Source: Pelargonium cotyledonis (Eukaryota > Streptophyta > Magnoliopsida > Geraniales > Geraniaceae). From it: 22,471 bases of DNA. Below the pieces are notes generated by a model, which was not told the DNA's origin, made no database searches, and worked only from the letters and a program-made list of their open reading frames with translations. Every line of letters starts with the position of its first letter. Position 1 is the stretch's first letter. This document shows, in pieces, positions 1 to 11,650 of the stretch. The DNA lies in NCBI GenBank assembly GCA_036897625.1, contig JAYMTA010001003.1:1-22471 (forward strand), read 5' to 3'. The translations under genes were made by a program, and so were the position numbers.

Positions 1-132
1 TTTGGAAATCAACGATGTACGGTTAGGGTTTGCTTTGGTTTGTACGTCCAAGTCTGGTTTCGTTGAGTATGTTAGGTTACCTGATGTATTCAACATTTGA
101 TTAATGAAAGCGTTATCATTCAAAAAAAAAAA
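1..132 (+). mobile_element. 3' end of a poly(A) retroelement (LINE-like), cut by the window edge
   Basis: The first 120 bases end in a run of 11 A (122-132) just after a T-rich stretch with TTAATGAAAG, the usual look of a plant non-LTR retrotransposon 3' end. The 12-mer ATCAACGATGTA at 8-19 recurs at 16529-16540, also roughly 100 bases before the poly(A) of the element at 15085-16657. A GTCTRGTTT block lies about 30 bases downstream of it in both places. This suggests the two tails belong to one family. The rest of the element and its target site duplication lie outside the window. Confidence 0.5.
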
Positions 133-1020
133 TCTAAATGAGAGCTGTCATTTAAAATTTCATATTCTAAACATGTTTTGAATGTTATAGATTTGACTCA
201 AATTCAAATCCAAGTTCTTAGAGTTCTCAAAGTTTAAATTCAGCATTTGAGTCAGTACACAAATATTCCACGTTATTAATCTACATCTATACACAAAAAT
301 TCTGGACCAAATTAAATTTTCAATAGTAAAACTTCTTACTATGCTCACAATTTACAAATTCAAACATTGTACTCAAATTCAAAAAAGAAAAAAAAAACAA
401 GAGCTTAAGTGTAATATAGAAAAAATGAGCTGTTATTTGACAGAAGACCAAATGGGGTTAGAAAATGGAGGGGGCGGGTTTTTTTGAAAATCCTAAAACG
501 GTACAAAGTTTTGTTTGTCTTTACATTGCCTTAATTGATGACTTGATGTTCAAGATTCGGCTACAATGAGATCTTTTCGTCAACCAATCTTTGACCATTT
601 TCTAAAGACAAATCTACCCTCAACATCTAATACGTATAAATTTTCTATTGCTTACCCTCCTTTTTTTATTAGGACCAATCTACCCTCGCTAAAATTACAC
701 TCACTTGTCACTATGTCATACTTTTATTGAGTACAATATAATTTATTTTCATAAAATGAAGGTCGTTTCTTATTATAGAAAGTTAGTTACGTATAAATCA
801 TCAGTAATATCATAACAATAATTTGATTTAATTTTAAAAAAATAGAAAGCAAAACTTTCATTTTGACATTTTATGTGTTTTTTTAATACACAATTTGGTC
901 TTCTTTCCTACTTCCCTCCTTAAATTTATCTAAATTCTATGTAACATCTCTCAATTAAGGGAACAAAAACATTCTCTTGATTAATTACTTTATTTGTCCT
1001 CAAATGAGTGTCATGACAAA
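133..1020. other. AT-rich intergenic sequence
   Basis: Strongly AT-rich DNA with A and T homopolymers and no reading frame resembling a protein. I see no gene, RNA gene or clear repeat boundary here. The 62-codon minus-strand frame at 160-348 has no recognisable content. Confidence 0.6.
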
Positions 1021-1043
1021 TATATTCTCTGGGTAATCATAGG

Positions 1044-1330
1044 TGTGGTCGTGATGAGAAATCAATCAATCATTTGTTAAGCTGTGAATTTGTCATAAAC
1101 TGTCGGAAGAGGGTTGACATAGAGCCGTGGGGTAATCGTGACATGTTTGCGGAGTTGGTAAAAACCTAACTAGTTCTCAATGCAACGTAGTATTTGTGGA
1201 AGACCATGAATAAGGAAGTTAATTTGCACGAACTCATGGTGGGATACTTAGGTGCTATTGGCGATCACAAGGGAGGCTAGGTTAGTAGCTAGCTCCAGGT
1301 TGGAGAGGAATGTCGGGGAAGGGAGTGGGT
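1044..1330 (+). pseudogene. Decayed LINE ORF2 fragment (zf-RVT to RNase H region)
   Basis: Frame 1044 reads CGRDEKSINHLLSCEFV, then about 15 residues on IEPWGNRDMF. This matches the pattern of the plant reverse-transcriptase zinc-binding domain (zf-RVT): Cys, ESINHLL-like core, Cys, then a W-rich linker. The same frame continues past two stops into YLWKTMNKEV, like the WKxRNxxVF segment that follows zf-RVT. It then reads GAIGDHKG, like the IRDHxG motif of the RVT_3 RNase H domain, and VASSRLERNVG follows after a small frameshift. The first zinc-binding Cys is missing and there are several stops, so it is non-functional. It is richer in GC than its flanks. No ends or target site duplication were found. 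Confidence 0.55.
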
Positions 1331-1700
1331 GCCAGTAGGAGGTCAAATAGCTCGATGGCCTATGCTTTGATTTTGTCTCCAAATTTTGTGTCAGGTTTAC
1401 AAATATTTATAAATTTAGAGTAAAACTTACTACGCGGATTTGAGAGAGGTAAAATAAGGACTCAGCTCATGAAATTCAATAAAAATTGTTTGAAATTTTC
1501 AAGCAAGGTTAGAATTGTCTCATCAAGATTTGGATTTAATTACAAATAAAACCGGACAAAATCGTAGTTAGTAACGGCCTCAGGGGGCAAAATGGTAAAT
1601 TGAAGTAAATAGCCTGAAAACGACACGCGTAGGATTGAGGCGCGAGTATATGAAGACAGTTCAGGCAGTTTTGTTTTGCAGTATTGAACTGTACCGAGCC
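1331..1700 (+). other. Upstream flank and probable promoter of the Argonaute gene
   Basis: AT-rich sequence between the LINE relic and the Argonaute TATA box, with no coding content. It presumably includes the proximal promoter, but I cannot point to a convincing factor binding site other than the TATA box listed separately. Confidence 0.4.
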
Positions 1701-1708
1701 TCTTTCAC

Positions 1709-1714
1709 TATAAA
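1709..1714 (+). promoter_or_regulatory. TATA box of the Argonaute gene
   Basis: TATAAA in the context CACTATAAACTC, followed by a CT-rich leader (CTCTTCTCTCTCGTG), a common plant core promoter arrangement. It places the transcription start near 1740 and gives a short 5' UTR exon ending at the donor at 1803/1804. The leader has no upstream ATG. Confidence 0.6.
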
Positions 1715-1803
1715 CTCTCTAGCTCTTCTCTCTCGTGCTGTTTTCTCTCCCACTCCCAATCACAATCACATTGCAGGCGCTAGGGTTTCTTTCCTCATTT
1801 CTG

Positions 1804-3535
1804 GTAAGGATCTCTCTCCGTCTCGCTCAGATCTCTGTTTTCTGCTTTTGAGGTTTTGTAATGCTTTGCTCCATTATACCTCTCAACGCCTTAAATGGTG
1901 GATGTATGTGTTTTTCAATGTGTTTCTGTGATGTTTTTGCTCTCTGTTACAACTTCTCGTTATCCTCCGCCTAATCTTCCTGCAGTTGCTTTGCTTGATC
2001 AAGTTTCGGATACTAGATTTTGTGCGTGCTTGTTTTCTGCTCTGTTTTGATATTTTTTTCTTCTTCGTTTGTATGTTTTACGTAAAATCGCTTTCTCTCG
2101 GCTCTCACTGTGTTTTTTCGCGCTGATCGGATATTTCAGTGAGGTTTTGTAACATATTTGTGTTTGTGTTGGTTTATGCGCTGCTGAGAGTGCATTTCCT
2201 GGCCGTGCGGTTTGCTCGTTTTTTCGAAAGCGGTTTCCGGATTTTTGTTGTTGTTGTTGAGGTTCTCTGTACTGTTCTACTTCGGCGTTCGTTTTTGTTT
2301 TGCGGTTTTAGATCCTTCAACGTAGTGAGAGTCCTGTTTGTGTTTCAGTGACCCTGTTTTGGTTTTTGGAAGCGATTCTCCAGGTTTTTCGTTGTGGTTG
2401 TCCGTACTGTTATTAAGAACGTGTTTGTTGACTGATGATCTCTCTTAGATTTGGAGGCATTTGAATATAAATTTTGTATCGTTTTTTTTTCTTACATTAG
2501 AGCTGTTTTCAGTTATTAACGGATAGATCTCGGTCAGATTAGTGATAATAGGCTATGGCGTAGATGTATCTGTACTTAGAGGCTCTGTTTTCAATGTTCG
2601 TGACCATTTTTTTTTCATTTCTGCTTTTGAACGACCAAAAGGATGCAAATACATTGAATTTTCTCCTCTGCTTGGCTGCACATTATGTTGTTTTCTCTAG
2701 TAGAAAGTATTTTGTTCACTGCTTAGCACGCTGCTTTGGCTGATTTGAGCATCGCTGTTCTTGCGCATGTTTGTTTGGAAGCACAAACAACACTGATGAG
2801 AAGAAATCAGATCTTAAGTTTCCTCTTATTTTGGTGAATCTGTGGTTTATACCACTAGGATTCAAACACATTGAGTTTTCATCTCTGCGCAGTTGCATAT
2901 GATATTCTTTTCTCTAGTTTAATGTTATTTGTTCATTTTTGCTTATCATGCTTCTTTGGCTGGTTGAGCATCACTGTTCTTACACATGTCTATAATAAGA
3001 CTATTTGGAAGCACAAACAACAGTGATGAAAATAAATCAGAACTTAAGTTTCCTCTTCTTCTTTTTATTCCTCACTAAACAAACAAGGTGTATCAAATTT
3101 TTGCTATGTTTTTGTCTTCTTTTTTTACTGTACAAGAAGTTCCAAGTGCTCACTAATCACTGCATACCTGGTATACATTTCTCTCTTTGCATTTTTTTTT
3201 TCAAGTCAAAGTCTAGTACCTTAAGGCTATAAGGGAGTTCTTTGGGTGAAATTTGTGTAACCTATGTTTGAGATTTTCTTATTAACTGGCTTTCTCAACT
3301 TCATTAGATGCCCTAGATCTCTTTATTTAATGGTTATTTGAACACATCAAAAGAGTTGGTAAGAAATCATTTATTTTATGTTTCTTCTTTTCAGAAGTGT
3401 TAATTGGTTTTACTCATAATAGACCAGACTTTTCAAGCAAGATTCTACAAATATCAAAAGAGAATGAAAGTAATGTATGATGGGATTAGTATGCTTTTCG
3501 TTTGCTGATTAAGATTTTTGCTTCGTTTCTTTTAG
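1804..3535 (+). other. 5' UTR intron of the Argonaute gene
   Basis: A donor at TTTCTG|GTAAGG and an acceptor at TCTTTTAG|TGCC define a 1732-base, T-rich intron just before the coding exon that starts at 3566. Long leader introns are common in plant genes and often raise expression. The open frames inside (for example 2139-2351) are T-rich chance frames. The intron holds a diverged tandem duplication of about 220 bases, listed separately. Splicing is inferred from sequence only. Confidence 0.6.
2636..3055 (+). repeat. Diverged tandem duplication (two units of about 220 bases) in the leader intron
   Basis: Two similar blocks lie head to tail. Unit 1 is about 2636-2830 and unit 2 about 2856-3055. 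Shared segments in the same order include ACATTGARTTTTC (2651 and 2868), TTTTCTCTAGT, TTTGGCTG, TTGAGCATC, TTTGGAAGCACAAACAAC (2774 and 3004) and CTTAAGTTTCCTCTT (2813 and 3043). The spacing grows from 217 to 230 bases through small indels, so the duplication is old. Confidence 0.8.
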
Positions 3536-3565
3536 TGCCATCCACAGAAAAACAGCAACTGGAAA

Positions 3566-6500
3566 ATGTCATCCTTGCCACCCCCTCCACCTTTAGTTCC
3601 TCCCAATGTTGTGCCTGTTAAAGTAGATCCAGTGCATCCTCCTGATTCTTCTAAGAAAAATCGTGTGCCAATGTCAAGACCAGGTTTTGGGAGTAAGGGG
3701 CAAAAGCTTCCCCTTGTAACTAACCATTTCAAAGTTATCACAGGCAAGCTGGATGGTTATTTTTTCCATTACAGTGTAAGAGTGCCTTCATCTCCACCTC
3801 TATCAATTATACAGATAGATATAATATCAAATGATGTAACTTGCTGAATGTGTTGACTGTTGCTGCAGGTTGCTCTGTTTTATGAAGATGGACGCCCTGT
3901 TGATGCTAAAGGTATGGGAAGAAAGGTTATTGACAAGGTTAAGGAGACCTATGATATGGAACTAGAAGGAAAACACTTTGCTTATGATGGTGAGAAGAGC
4001 TTGTTTACCCTCGGTTCTCTACCACATAACAAGCTTGAATTCACGGTTGTGTTGGAGGACCAGTGCTCAACCCGGTATAAATTTGTGATTTTATTGATAT
4101 TTAGCTCTGACTTGGCACACATTATCTTGACATGTGTTTTTCCCCAGAACTGCTGGGAAAAACAGCCCTGAAGGTGGCAGCCCAAGTGATAGTGACAGGA
4201 AGAGACTAAAGCGACAATACCAATCCAAAACCATCAAGGTGGAAATCAGTTTTGCGGCAAAAATACCAGTGCAAGCAATAGCAAATGCCTTGCGCGGGCA
4301 GGACTCTGAACATTTTCAAGAGGCTCTTAGAGTTCTTGACATCCTTCTCCGACAGCATGCAGCAAAGCAGTAAGTAAATCTTGGACAGGGATTCTTATTT
4401 GCTAAAGTAAATTATTATTGTTTCTGGTGTGATCTTAATTTGCCTTTGTATCTGCAGGGGTTGTCTACTTGTTCGACAGTCATTCTTCCACAACAATCCT
4501 AAGAATTTTGCTGAACTGGGAGGTGGTGTACTTGGATGCCGTGGCTTCCATTCAAGTTTTCGAGCCACCCATGGTGGTCTATCCCTGAATATAGGTGAGT
4601 TGCAGTTCAGGATGCTTGATGGTTTTCAACTGAATATTTTGTTTTGATCATTGCCTCTTGTCTGTAGATGTATCAACTACAATGATCATCCAACCAGGGC
4701 CAGTGGTTGACTTTCTTATTGCAAATCAAGGTGTTAGGGATCCTAGTCAGATCAACTGGACCAAGGTATGCAAGGTTTTCTCTCAATATTTGATTTGTAA
4801 CTGTAATGTATTGTTCCGTCATTTGAAATTGTGGATAACAGGCCAAGAGGATGCTAAAAAACCTGAGGATCAAGACTCCCTCAAACATAGAATACAAAAT
4901 CACTGGCTTAAGTGATATGTCTTGCCAAGAACAGACGTGAGTTATTTTAATTTATGCTTTTCAGTGACTCATATCCAATTCTGTAATGGTTATGATAATC
5001 CTTGGATTTTTATTTAATATGTTGAAAACCATCATATGTTATTTTCATAGGTTTACTCTGAAACAAAGGAATGGGGATGACTCTCAGCTAATTGAAATAA
5101 CTGTGTATGACTATTTTGTCAATCACCGCCAGATGAAATTGCGCTACTCAGCTGATATGCCATGTATCAATGTTGGAAAACCAAAGCGTCCATCATACTT
5201 TCTTATGGAGGTAATGGATGTAAAGCCTACATAACTTACTGTTGAGGTTGATCTTTGTATAATTGTTTTTCTCTTGATCTTGCTGCTGCAGCTTTGCACA
5301 TTGGTCTCCTTACAAAGATATACCAAATCACTGTCCAATCTTCAGAGAGCATCCCTTGTGGAGAAGTCACGACAAAAGCCCCATGAGCGTATGAGAGTTT
5401 TGACTGAGGTATGCTTTTAATGCCCCTTCAAATGTATAATTTCTTTATTTCTTGAAATTTGCTATGATTTGATATGATGTATAATTCTTGTGTTTTTTTT
5501 TCTCTGACAGGCATTGAAAACAAGCAATTATGATGCTGAGCCTATGCTGCGTGCTGCTGGTATTTCAATTTCTCCTACTTTTACACAGGTTGAAGGTCGC
5601 GTTCTGTCTGCACCAAGGGTGAGAATTTGTTTCCCAATTTTTTGCTATGTGTTACTAATATTTTAACCTATTACATTTTCATCTGGATTTGTCAACATAA
5701 GTCTATGGTTTTCATGTCATAATTTTTTTCTGTTGTCTTCCAACAGTTGAAAGTGGGAAATGGAGAGGATTTTTTCCCTCGTAATGGAAGGTGGAATTTT
5801 AATAACAAGGTGCTTAAAGATCCTTTAACTTTCAATTGCTTCGAAGTATTTCAAAAATTTGTGTTCGACAGTATATATAACCTTGCTACAGAAATTAGTG
5901 GATCCAGTAAGGATTGAGCGCTGGGCAGTTGTGAACTTTTCAGCTCGCTGTGACATACGTCACCTGTGCAATAACATGATGAAGTGTGGAGAGCAGAAAG
6001 GGATTGTAAGTTGTCTTTGAATTTTTTAAGTTACTTAATGGTTTATTTATTCTTATTGTTCTATTGTTTTATGTAGTTCATCAGTCCCCCATTTGACACA
6101 TATGAAGAGAGTCCACAACTTCGACGTGAGCCAGCTCTTCTTAGAGTGGAGAGGATGTCTGACATGATAAAGTCAAGGCTTCCTGGGCCACCACAATTTA
6201 TACTCTGTATTCTTCCGGAAAGGAAGAACTCTGACATCTATGGTAGAGTCGCTTTTTTGTTATTTTCTTTTTTCTGGTTTCTAATAACATAAAGTTACAT
6301 TTAACCAGATTTATTTTTATGAGTATCCTTTTTCACATTGAAGGACCATGGAAAAGGAAAAATCTTTCTGAGGCTGGCATCATAACACAATGCATAGTAC
6401 CAACACGTGTCAATGACCAGTATGTTACAGATGTGCTGTTAAAGATCAACGCCAAGGTGAATTAATTTGGTGACAATGGATATTTGTGTTTCATTCTCTT

Positions 6501-8677
6501 ATTGAATGTGTGATTATCCATGTATTGACATAGTTTTCGTTTACTTCAGCTTGGTGGAATGAATTCCTTGTTGACTGTTGAGCACTCTCCAAGCATTCCT
6601 TTGGTGTCCAAGTGCCCCACCCTCATTCTTGGAATGGACGTATCCCATGGATCACCTGGTCGGGCAGATGTGCCATCTATTGCTGCGGTATGCCATTACA
6701 TTTTGTACTGAACATGTGAAGTCATGTATTAATTTAATGATATTCTTTTCATATATATTGTCATATATATGTAGAAGAGCCACGGTTTTATTACATTTTA
6801 CATATGTTCTTGTGTTTGAAAAAACTTAGGTGGTCAGTTCCAGGCATTGGCCATTGATATCTCGTTACAGAGCTGCTGTTCGTACACAATCACCGAAATC
6901 TGAAATGATTGCTTCTCTATTCAAGCCAGTTCCTGATACTGCTGAGGACCAGGGTATTATAAGGTATCTTTCTCTCTTAGACATGCACTTACAATTGCAT
7001 TTATTCAGCAATATTGTTGATGCGGCTTATTTTGATTATTCTGGTGTTATTTTCTGTTGTTTCTTTGTCGTTATAATTTTGGTTTTTGCATGTCAACTTT
7101 ATGGGATTTAATTTTTTCTTGCGTTCTGTCATTTCAGGGAATTGTTAGTTGACTTCTATCAAACTTCAGGGAAAAGGAAGCCTGATCAGATAATTGTTTT
7201 CAGGTAGTATGTAATAATATTAAGTACTGACAAATTTTCTGAAGTAGATGCCTCGGTATCCTCAGTATCTATATTAGAATAACATTCATTAACAAATTTC
7301 ATTACTGAGCCTTTAGACACTCATCCCTGTTTGTATTGTTTGATAGCTTTTGATAAACATATCTAAATGAATATGTTCTAATGTTATATATGCAACTAGA
7401 ATTCATACATTTCATCATATTTTAATGAAACATCTGTATGAAAGTAGTCAAGTGATATGTTGAGTGAATGTACAAACTCTAGTTACTGAATTATGCCCAA
7501 TTTAGTGTCTTAAAGGTTTGTATTCTTTTCCTTATTTGGTATTTACTTTATAAATTGTTTGTTTAGGGATGGAGTCAGTGAATCTCAGTTCAACCAGGTG
7601 TTGAACATGGAATTGGATAGCATCATTGAGGTTTTCTCTTACTCCTAAATTGGTGCCCAGTTTCTGTGTTTACATGATTAATACTTGCTGCTGTAACTAG
7701 CATTTGTTTTCTTGTTTAACTTTTGTATCATCCTTCTCAGGCCTGCAAGTTTCTTGATGAAAAGTGGAACCCAAAGTTCACAGTGATTGTTTCACAAAAG
7801 AATCACCACACAAAATTCTTCCAGGCCTCATCCCCTGATAATGTCCCACCTGGTCAGTCCATTAATTATTAGCAGTATATTGAACAAGTGTCTAAAAATC
7901 TCATTAAAATGCCACTCATTCATCCCATATTTTATTTGCAGGAACTGTCATTGACAACAAAATTTGCCATCCCAAAAACAACGACTTCTACATGTGTGCT
8001 CATGCTGGGATGATTGTTAGTGTAGTACTCATCATTATATATTGATTTAGTATTGTATAATGTATACTTGCATCCTGATTTTTGCTGTCTAAATTATGCG
8101 ATTTTCAAAATTGTATAGGGCACAACCCGTCCAACACATTACCATGTCCTACATGATGAGATGGGCTTTACAGCTGATGATTTACAAGAGCTTGTGCACT
8201 CCCTTTCTTATGTGTAAGCATACATTCACTGTCTCATCTAATTAAAAATGAAATGAAATATTGGTGATAGAAATTTGTAAATGTCCTGCAAATCCCTCCT
8301 TTTTTATATTTGTTTTTGCATTTACTCTGCATGCCTATGTTTCTAAATGGGATCTGTATCTTTTCCAGGTACCAAAGGAGCACCACAGCCATTTCTGTAG
8401 GTAATGCATTACTGCTCTCTCTAGTTTGTCACTGTATCTTGAAATCACTGTTTTTATTTGTTGATGATTCTCTGTTTGTGGATTTATATATGCAGTGGCG
8501 CCGATATGCTATGCCCACTTAGCAGCCAGCCAGATGACACAGTTCATCAAGTTCGACGAGTTGTCGGAGACTTGTTCCAGCCAAGGCGGAGGAGGAGTTG
8601 CCTCTGTTGGTGGTTATCAGATACCAGAACTTCCCAGACTCCATGAAAATGTGACCAATTCCATGTTCTTTTGCTGA
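3566..8677 (+). CDS. AGO6: Argonaute protein, AGO4/6/8/9 clade, closest to AGO6/AGO16
   Basis: Small-RNA-guided effector. This clade binds 24-nt siRNAs in the nucleus and directs RNA-directed DNA methylation of repeats. I trace 22 coding exons, all GT-AG and in phase: 3566-3775, 3869-4074, 4148-4369, 4458-4594, 4668-4765, 4842-4936, 5051-5210, 5292-5408, 5511-5618, 5747-5809, 5892-6005, 6077-6242, 6344-6456, 6550-6687, 6830-6963, 7138-7203, 7567-7630, 7741-7852, 7942-8015, 8119-8213, 8369-8400 and 8496-8677. They give 901 aa, normal for the clade. A proline-rich start ([11 protein letters not shown]) leads into the N domain, PAZ (about 270-400), MID (about 440-580) and PIWI (about 580-870). 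The slicer tetrad is intact: D633 (GMDVSHG), E674 (KSEMI), D717 (FRDGVSES) and the PTHYH histidine (806/808). The C-terminus is NSMFFC. AGO6-like wording includes [27 protein letters not shown] and PRLHENV. ATG 3566 is the first ATG of the spliced leader. An AGO4 paralogue is the alternative name. Confidence 0.93.
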
Positions 8678-9372
8678 TCATAGATACAAGGTGATGTCTC
8701 CTATGTTTTTTGAAATTCTCTTTACTGGGAATGAAAAATGCACTTTGAAGAAGCAGTACTCTTTCAGCTTTATAGTAGTAGTGTTTTAGAGTTTTGAACT
8801 ATGATTTGGTAAATCTAACAGTGCTCTGCTCTCTGTTTATAATCTCCTATCTCTAAAATGTCTTGAATTTGAGATTGTAACTTGGCTCTAATGGATTCAA
8901 GGCTCCTGAGTTTGTACCAGTGTAAAAACCACAAGTTTCCAAAACCTAGAGAGAAAAGAAACTCAGACCCCAGAGAGGTGTGTTTGGACATGATGTGTTA
9001 CATGTCTGTGAACTGATATATTATGGACAACTCTGAAAAGCAACTTACTATAAAACCTGAATATGCATATATTACTAATTTTATAACTAAGCTTTGATAT
9101 TTCAAGTTGGCGCAGACACAGAGGTTGAAGACTATATATATATATATATAAATATATATGTTGATCATCATTTAAAAAGAAGGGTTATTCAAAATACAAA
9201 TCTCACAAAGCAGATACAAGAACAACCTCGTGATAAGGAACACCGATGCAAACCACCATCACCAGCAGATCAGCTGTAGCTGAGATGGCTCCTCGGCTCC
9301 CTCCCGCGAGGTAAGCTACTAGAAGCACTCCCAACGCATAATATCTACAAAACTTCCGCACTCCGAAACAGA
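8678..9372. other. Convergent 3' ends of the Argonaute and bZIP genes
   Basis: The two stop codons face each other 695 bases apart. The Argonaute 3' UTR enters from the left. On the minus strand the bZIP 3' UTR runs from 9372 to about 9180, where GAATAAC could act as a poly(A) signal. An AT dinucleotide repeat (about 9133-9160) lies between them. No further gene is seen. Frames at 9094-9279 and 9203-9475 are artefacts of 3' UTR sequence. Confidence 0.6.
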
Positions 9373-11650
9373 TCAGAACGAGGCTGATGTTGTTCTGCGC
9401 AGCTGAAACCTTTGTTCTGGAGGTGGAGCAGATGGCAACATTTTCTCCAGGTCCTATGGGATACAGAGGAAACAAGTTTCGTTAAGTACCTTAGTTATCA
9501 CATATAAAGAAAGAGGAACTTATATAAGATTTTTTTTTTTTATATAATCAAAACGCATGAAGCACATTTGTTTCTTGCAAAAGATTCGGAAATAGATCAC
9601 CATATGGGATTCATATGAAGCAAGAATACGTGTTAGCGTGATAATCTAAGGCGTGCATTTAAAATACGCGTGTGTATGAATTGAACTATAGAAGAGACAG
9701 CAAGTAGGATATGAAGTTCACAAAGAACTAATAAAAGAAGGGTAATATCAACATCAGTCCCATCTCAACTCATAATAATCAATTTCCGTTCAGTGTTGAC
9801 ATTCCATTAAGTGAAAGTTAAACATCCATAAACTACTAAATTCAAGGCACCGAATGTCAATGACAGCAATTGGAGAATTGGGAAAACACAAACACTTCTC
9901 ATCAGTTAACACGGTGAAACACTGAATGAAGACAGAAGACTAGTAACGGACTTAACAACAATTGATGCAACGACAAATGAAAATGAAAACTTATGCAACA
10001 CAGAGATAGAGGGCCCAAAATATGCCTAATTACCTAAGAAGTTTTTATATGATGGAGAGCTTTATAAACAAGATATCTGACAATTCAATACAAAACTGTA
10101 GCCTCCAAAATATGCCTATCAAAGTAACGACTAACCACGAGTCCAACAACAAATTCTTTTTAATTACCGTGACTCATTCTACCAATACTAATTTGCAACA
10201 AGAAGCAAAAAACGATCAATTATGAAACACTTTGAGAGGTAACACAAAACTATGAAAAAAGCAGCCACAACCTATGGTCCCAAAATATTCACACCAGAAG
10301 AGTTTAGAACATTAGTATATCATAGTTGCCACTCATGAACTGATATAAGTATATCATAATCACTGATACATAGTAATTGAGAATATTTTAGTTGAAATGC
10401 ATGTACAAAAACTCAACTGATCAACAAAAACAGAAAACAACTCAAATGTCCAAGAAAAGCATATTCAACTATGTACAAATTTTTGTGAGAGAACACAGAG
10501 AAAGCAGAAGGCAAAAAAAAGACTGATCAACAAGGTACACTACATTTTCCATCTCAAATCAGCAAATCATGAAAGATAGTACACTACATTTCCACATTCA
10601 GCAAGGTACTTCTAGTAGAATCAGCCCAGGGGAAGTACAGTCTCAAAATAAAATGACTAACCTTTCGTTTCCTTAGCCTTTCGTTTTCCTCTTCCAAACG
10701 GGAAACTTTGTTCTCCAATTCATTTGTGTAAGCCTGTATACAGTGTATTAAGGGCATAGGAGAATAATAAAATAAGATGACTGAAACAACTCAAATCAAA
10801 ACAGCAGTTGCAAATTACAAATAGGTGAAGCAATGAAAGCTACCTGCTTCCTTGCTCGTGAACGGGCAGCGGATTCTCGATTCTTTATCATTCTCTTCTG
10901 CCTCCTCTCGACAGTTTTCTCAATCATGTCCTCTGGAGTGCCTCTTTTCCTCCCTGGTGTTTGTGTGTCTGATAATGTCCCCATTAGGGCCACCTGGTTC
11001 TCTGGATATGAAACATCCATCACAGAACCAGGCCCCATGTGCAATGGTGGCGGTATAGGCTGGCCAGGCATGTAAACCCCCATCATACTTTGCGGTGGAT
11101 GCTGCTGATATTGCGGTTGAGAGTATTGCATCCACTGGCCCTGTTGTGGGAACTGAGGTGCTATGTTTGGATCGACCCCAATAACAGGAGCAGTAACTTT
11201 TTTCTCTGAAGTCGCTTCAGCTACAACGCCAGCTTTAACCAAGAAATCCTCCAAGGTCATATCTCCCAAAGTAGGCTGACGTTCCCGAGACTTCCTTTCC
11301 TCATTATTTTTGCTTTGCTGAATATCTCTCCAAACTTCATCAACTGTCTTCTTGCTCAATGAACCGGTTAGTGACAGGCTTGCCTGACGATGAAGAGCAT
11401 TTTGATTGGCCAGGGGTGTGCCCTCAATGTCAGTGCCCACAACAGACTGGTTAGCTTCAACTGTCCACACATTCTTGAGAAGCTCATCGAGGTTCATGCT
11501 GCTTAGTGGCTTCCCCAAGTCACCCAACTGATTCTGAACCTCATCAAGCGTGAGACTATACATTGAATTTTGCCGAGTCAATGGCTGGAATTGAGACTGT
11601 TTGCTATTACTACTGCTGCCACCTTGGGATCCCATTGTCAGAACCCCCAT
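9373..11650 (-). CDS. AREB3: Group A bZIP transcription factor, ABI5-like (AREB3/DPBF3 type)
   Basis: Nuclear factor that binds ACGT-core ABA-response elements and mediates abscisic acid responses, mainly in seeds. Coding exons on the minus strand are 11650-10844, 10733-10662 and 9453-9373, all phase 0, giving 319 aa. The conserved group A blocks are present: C1 (RQNSMYSLTLDEVQ, about 26-39), C2 (KKTVDEVWRDIQQ, about 100-112), C3 (RQPTLGDMTLEDFLVKAG, about 124-141) and C4 (LRRTTSASF at the C-terminus). Their RxxS/T sites are SnRK2 kinase and 14-3-3 targets in the family. The basic region, ERRQKRMIKNRESAARSR and onward (248-269), has the N-x7-R signature. A short zipper has leucines at 275, 282 and 289. 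The middle is rich in Q, P and M. Met6 (MGSQGG, codon at 11635) may be the real start, because relatives such as EEL begin MGS. AREB3 rather than EEL or ABI5 is a judgement from the C1-C4 wording. Confidence 0.9.
9454..10661 (-). other. Intron 2 of the bZIP gene
   Basis: A 1208-base intron between the leucine-zipper exon and the last exon, with donor CGAAAG|GTTAGT and acceptor CCCATAG|GACCTG. It splits the zipper from the C4 motif. Its content is AT-rich and I see no embedded gene. The 67-codon plus-strand frame at 10022-10225 has no recognisable content. Intron 1 (10734-10843, 110 bases) falls at the junction of basic region and zipper. Confidence 0.75.

Noticed and set aside
2139..2351. 70-codon plus-strand frame in the Argonaute leader intron
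   Set aside because: F/V/R-rich translation of T-rich intron sequence, upstream of the true exon and in no coherent splice model.
9133..9160. AT dinucleotide repeat
   Set aside because: Simple microsatellite between two 3' ends; common and without further structure.
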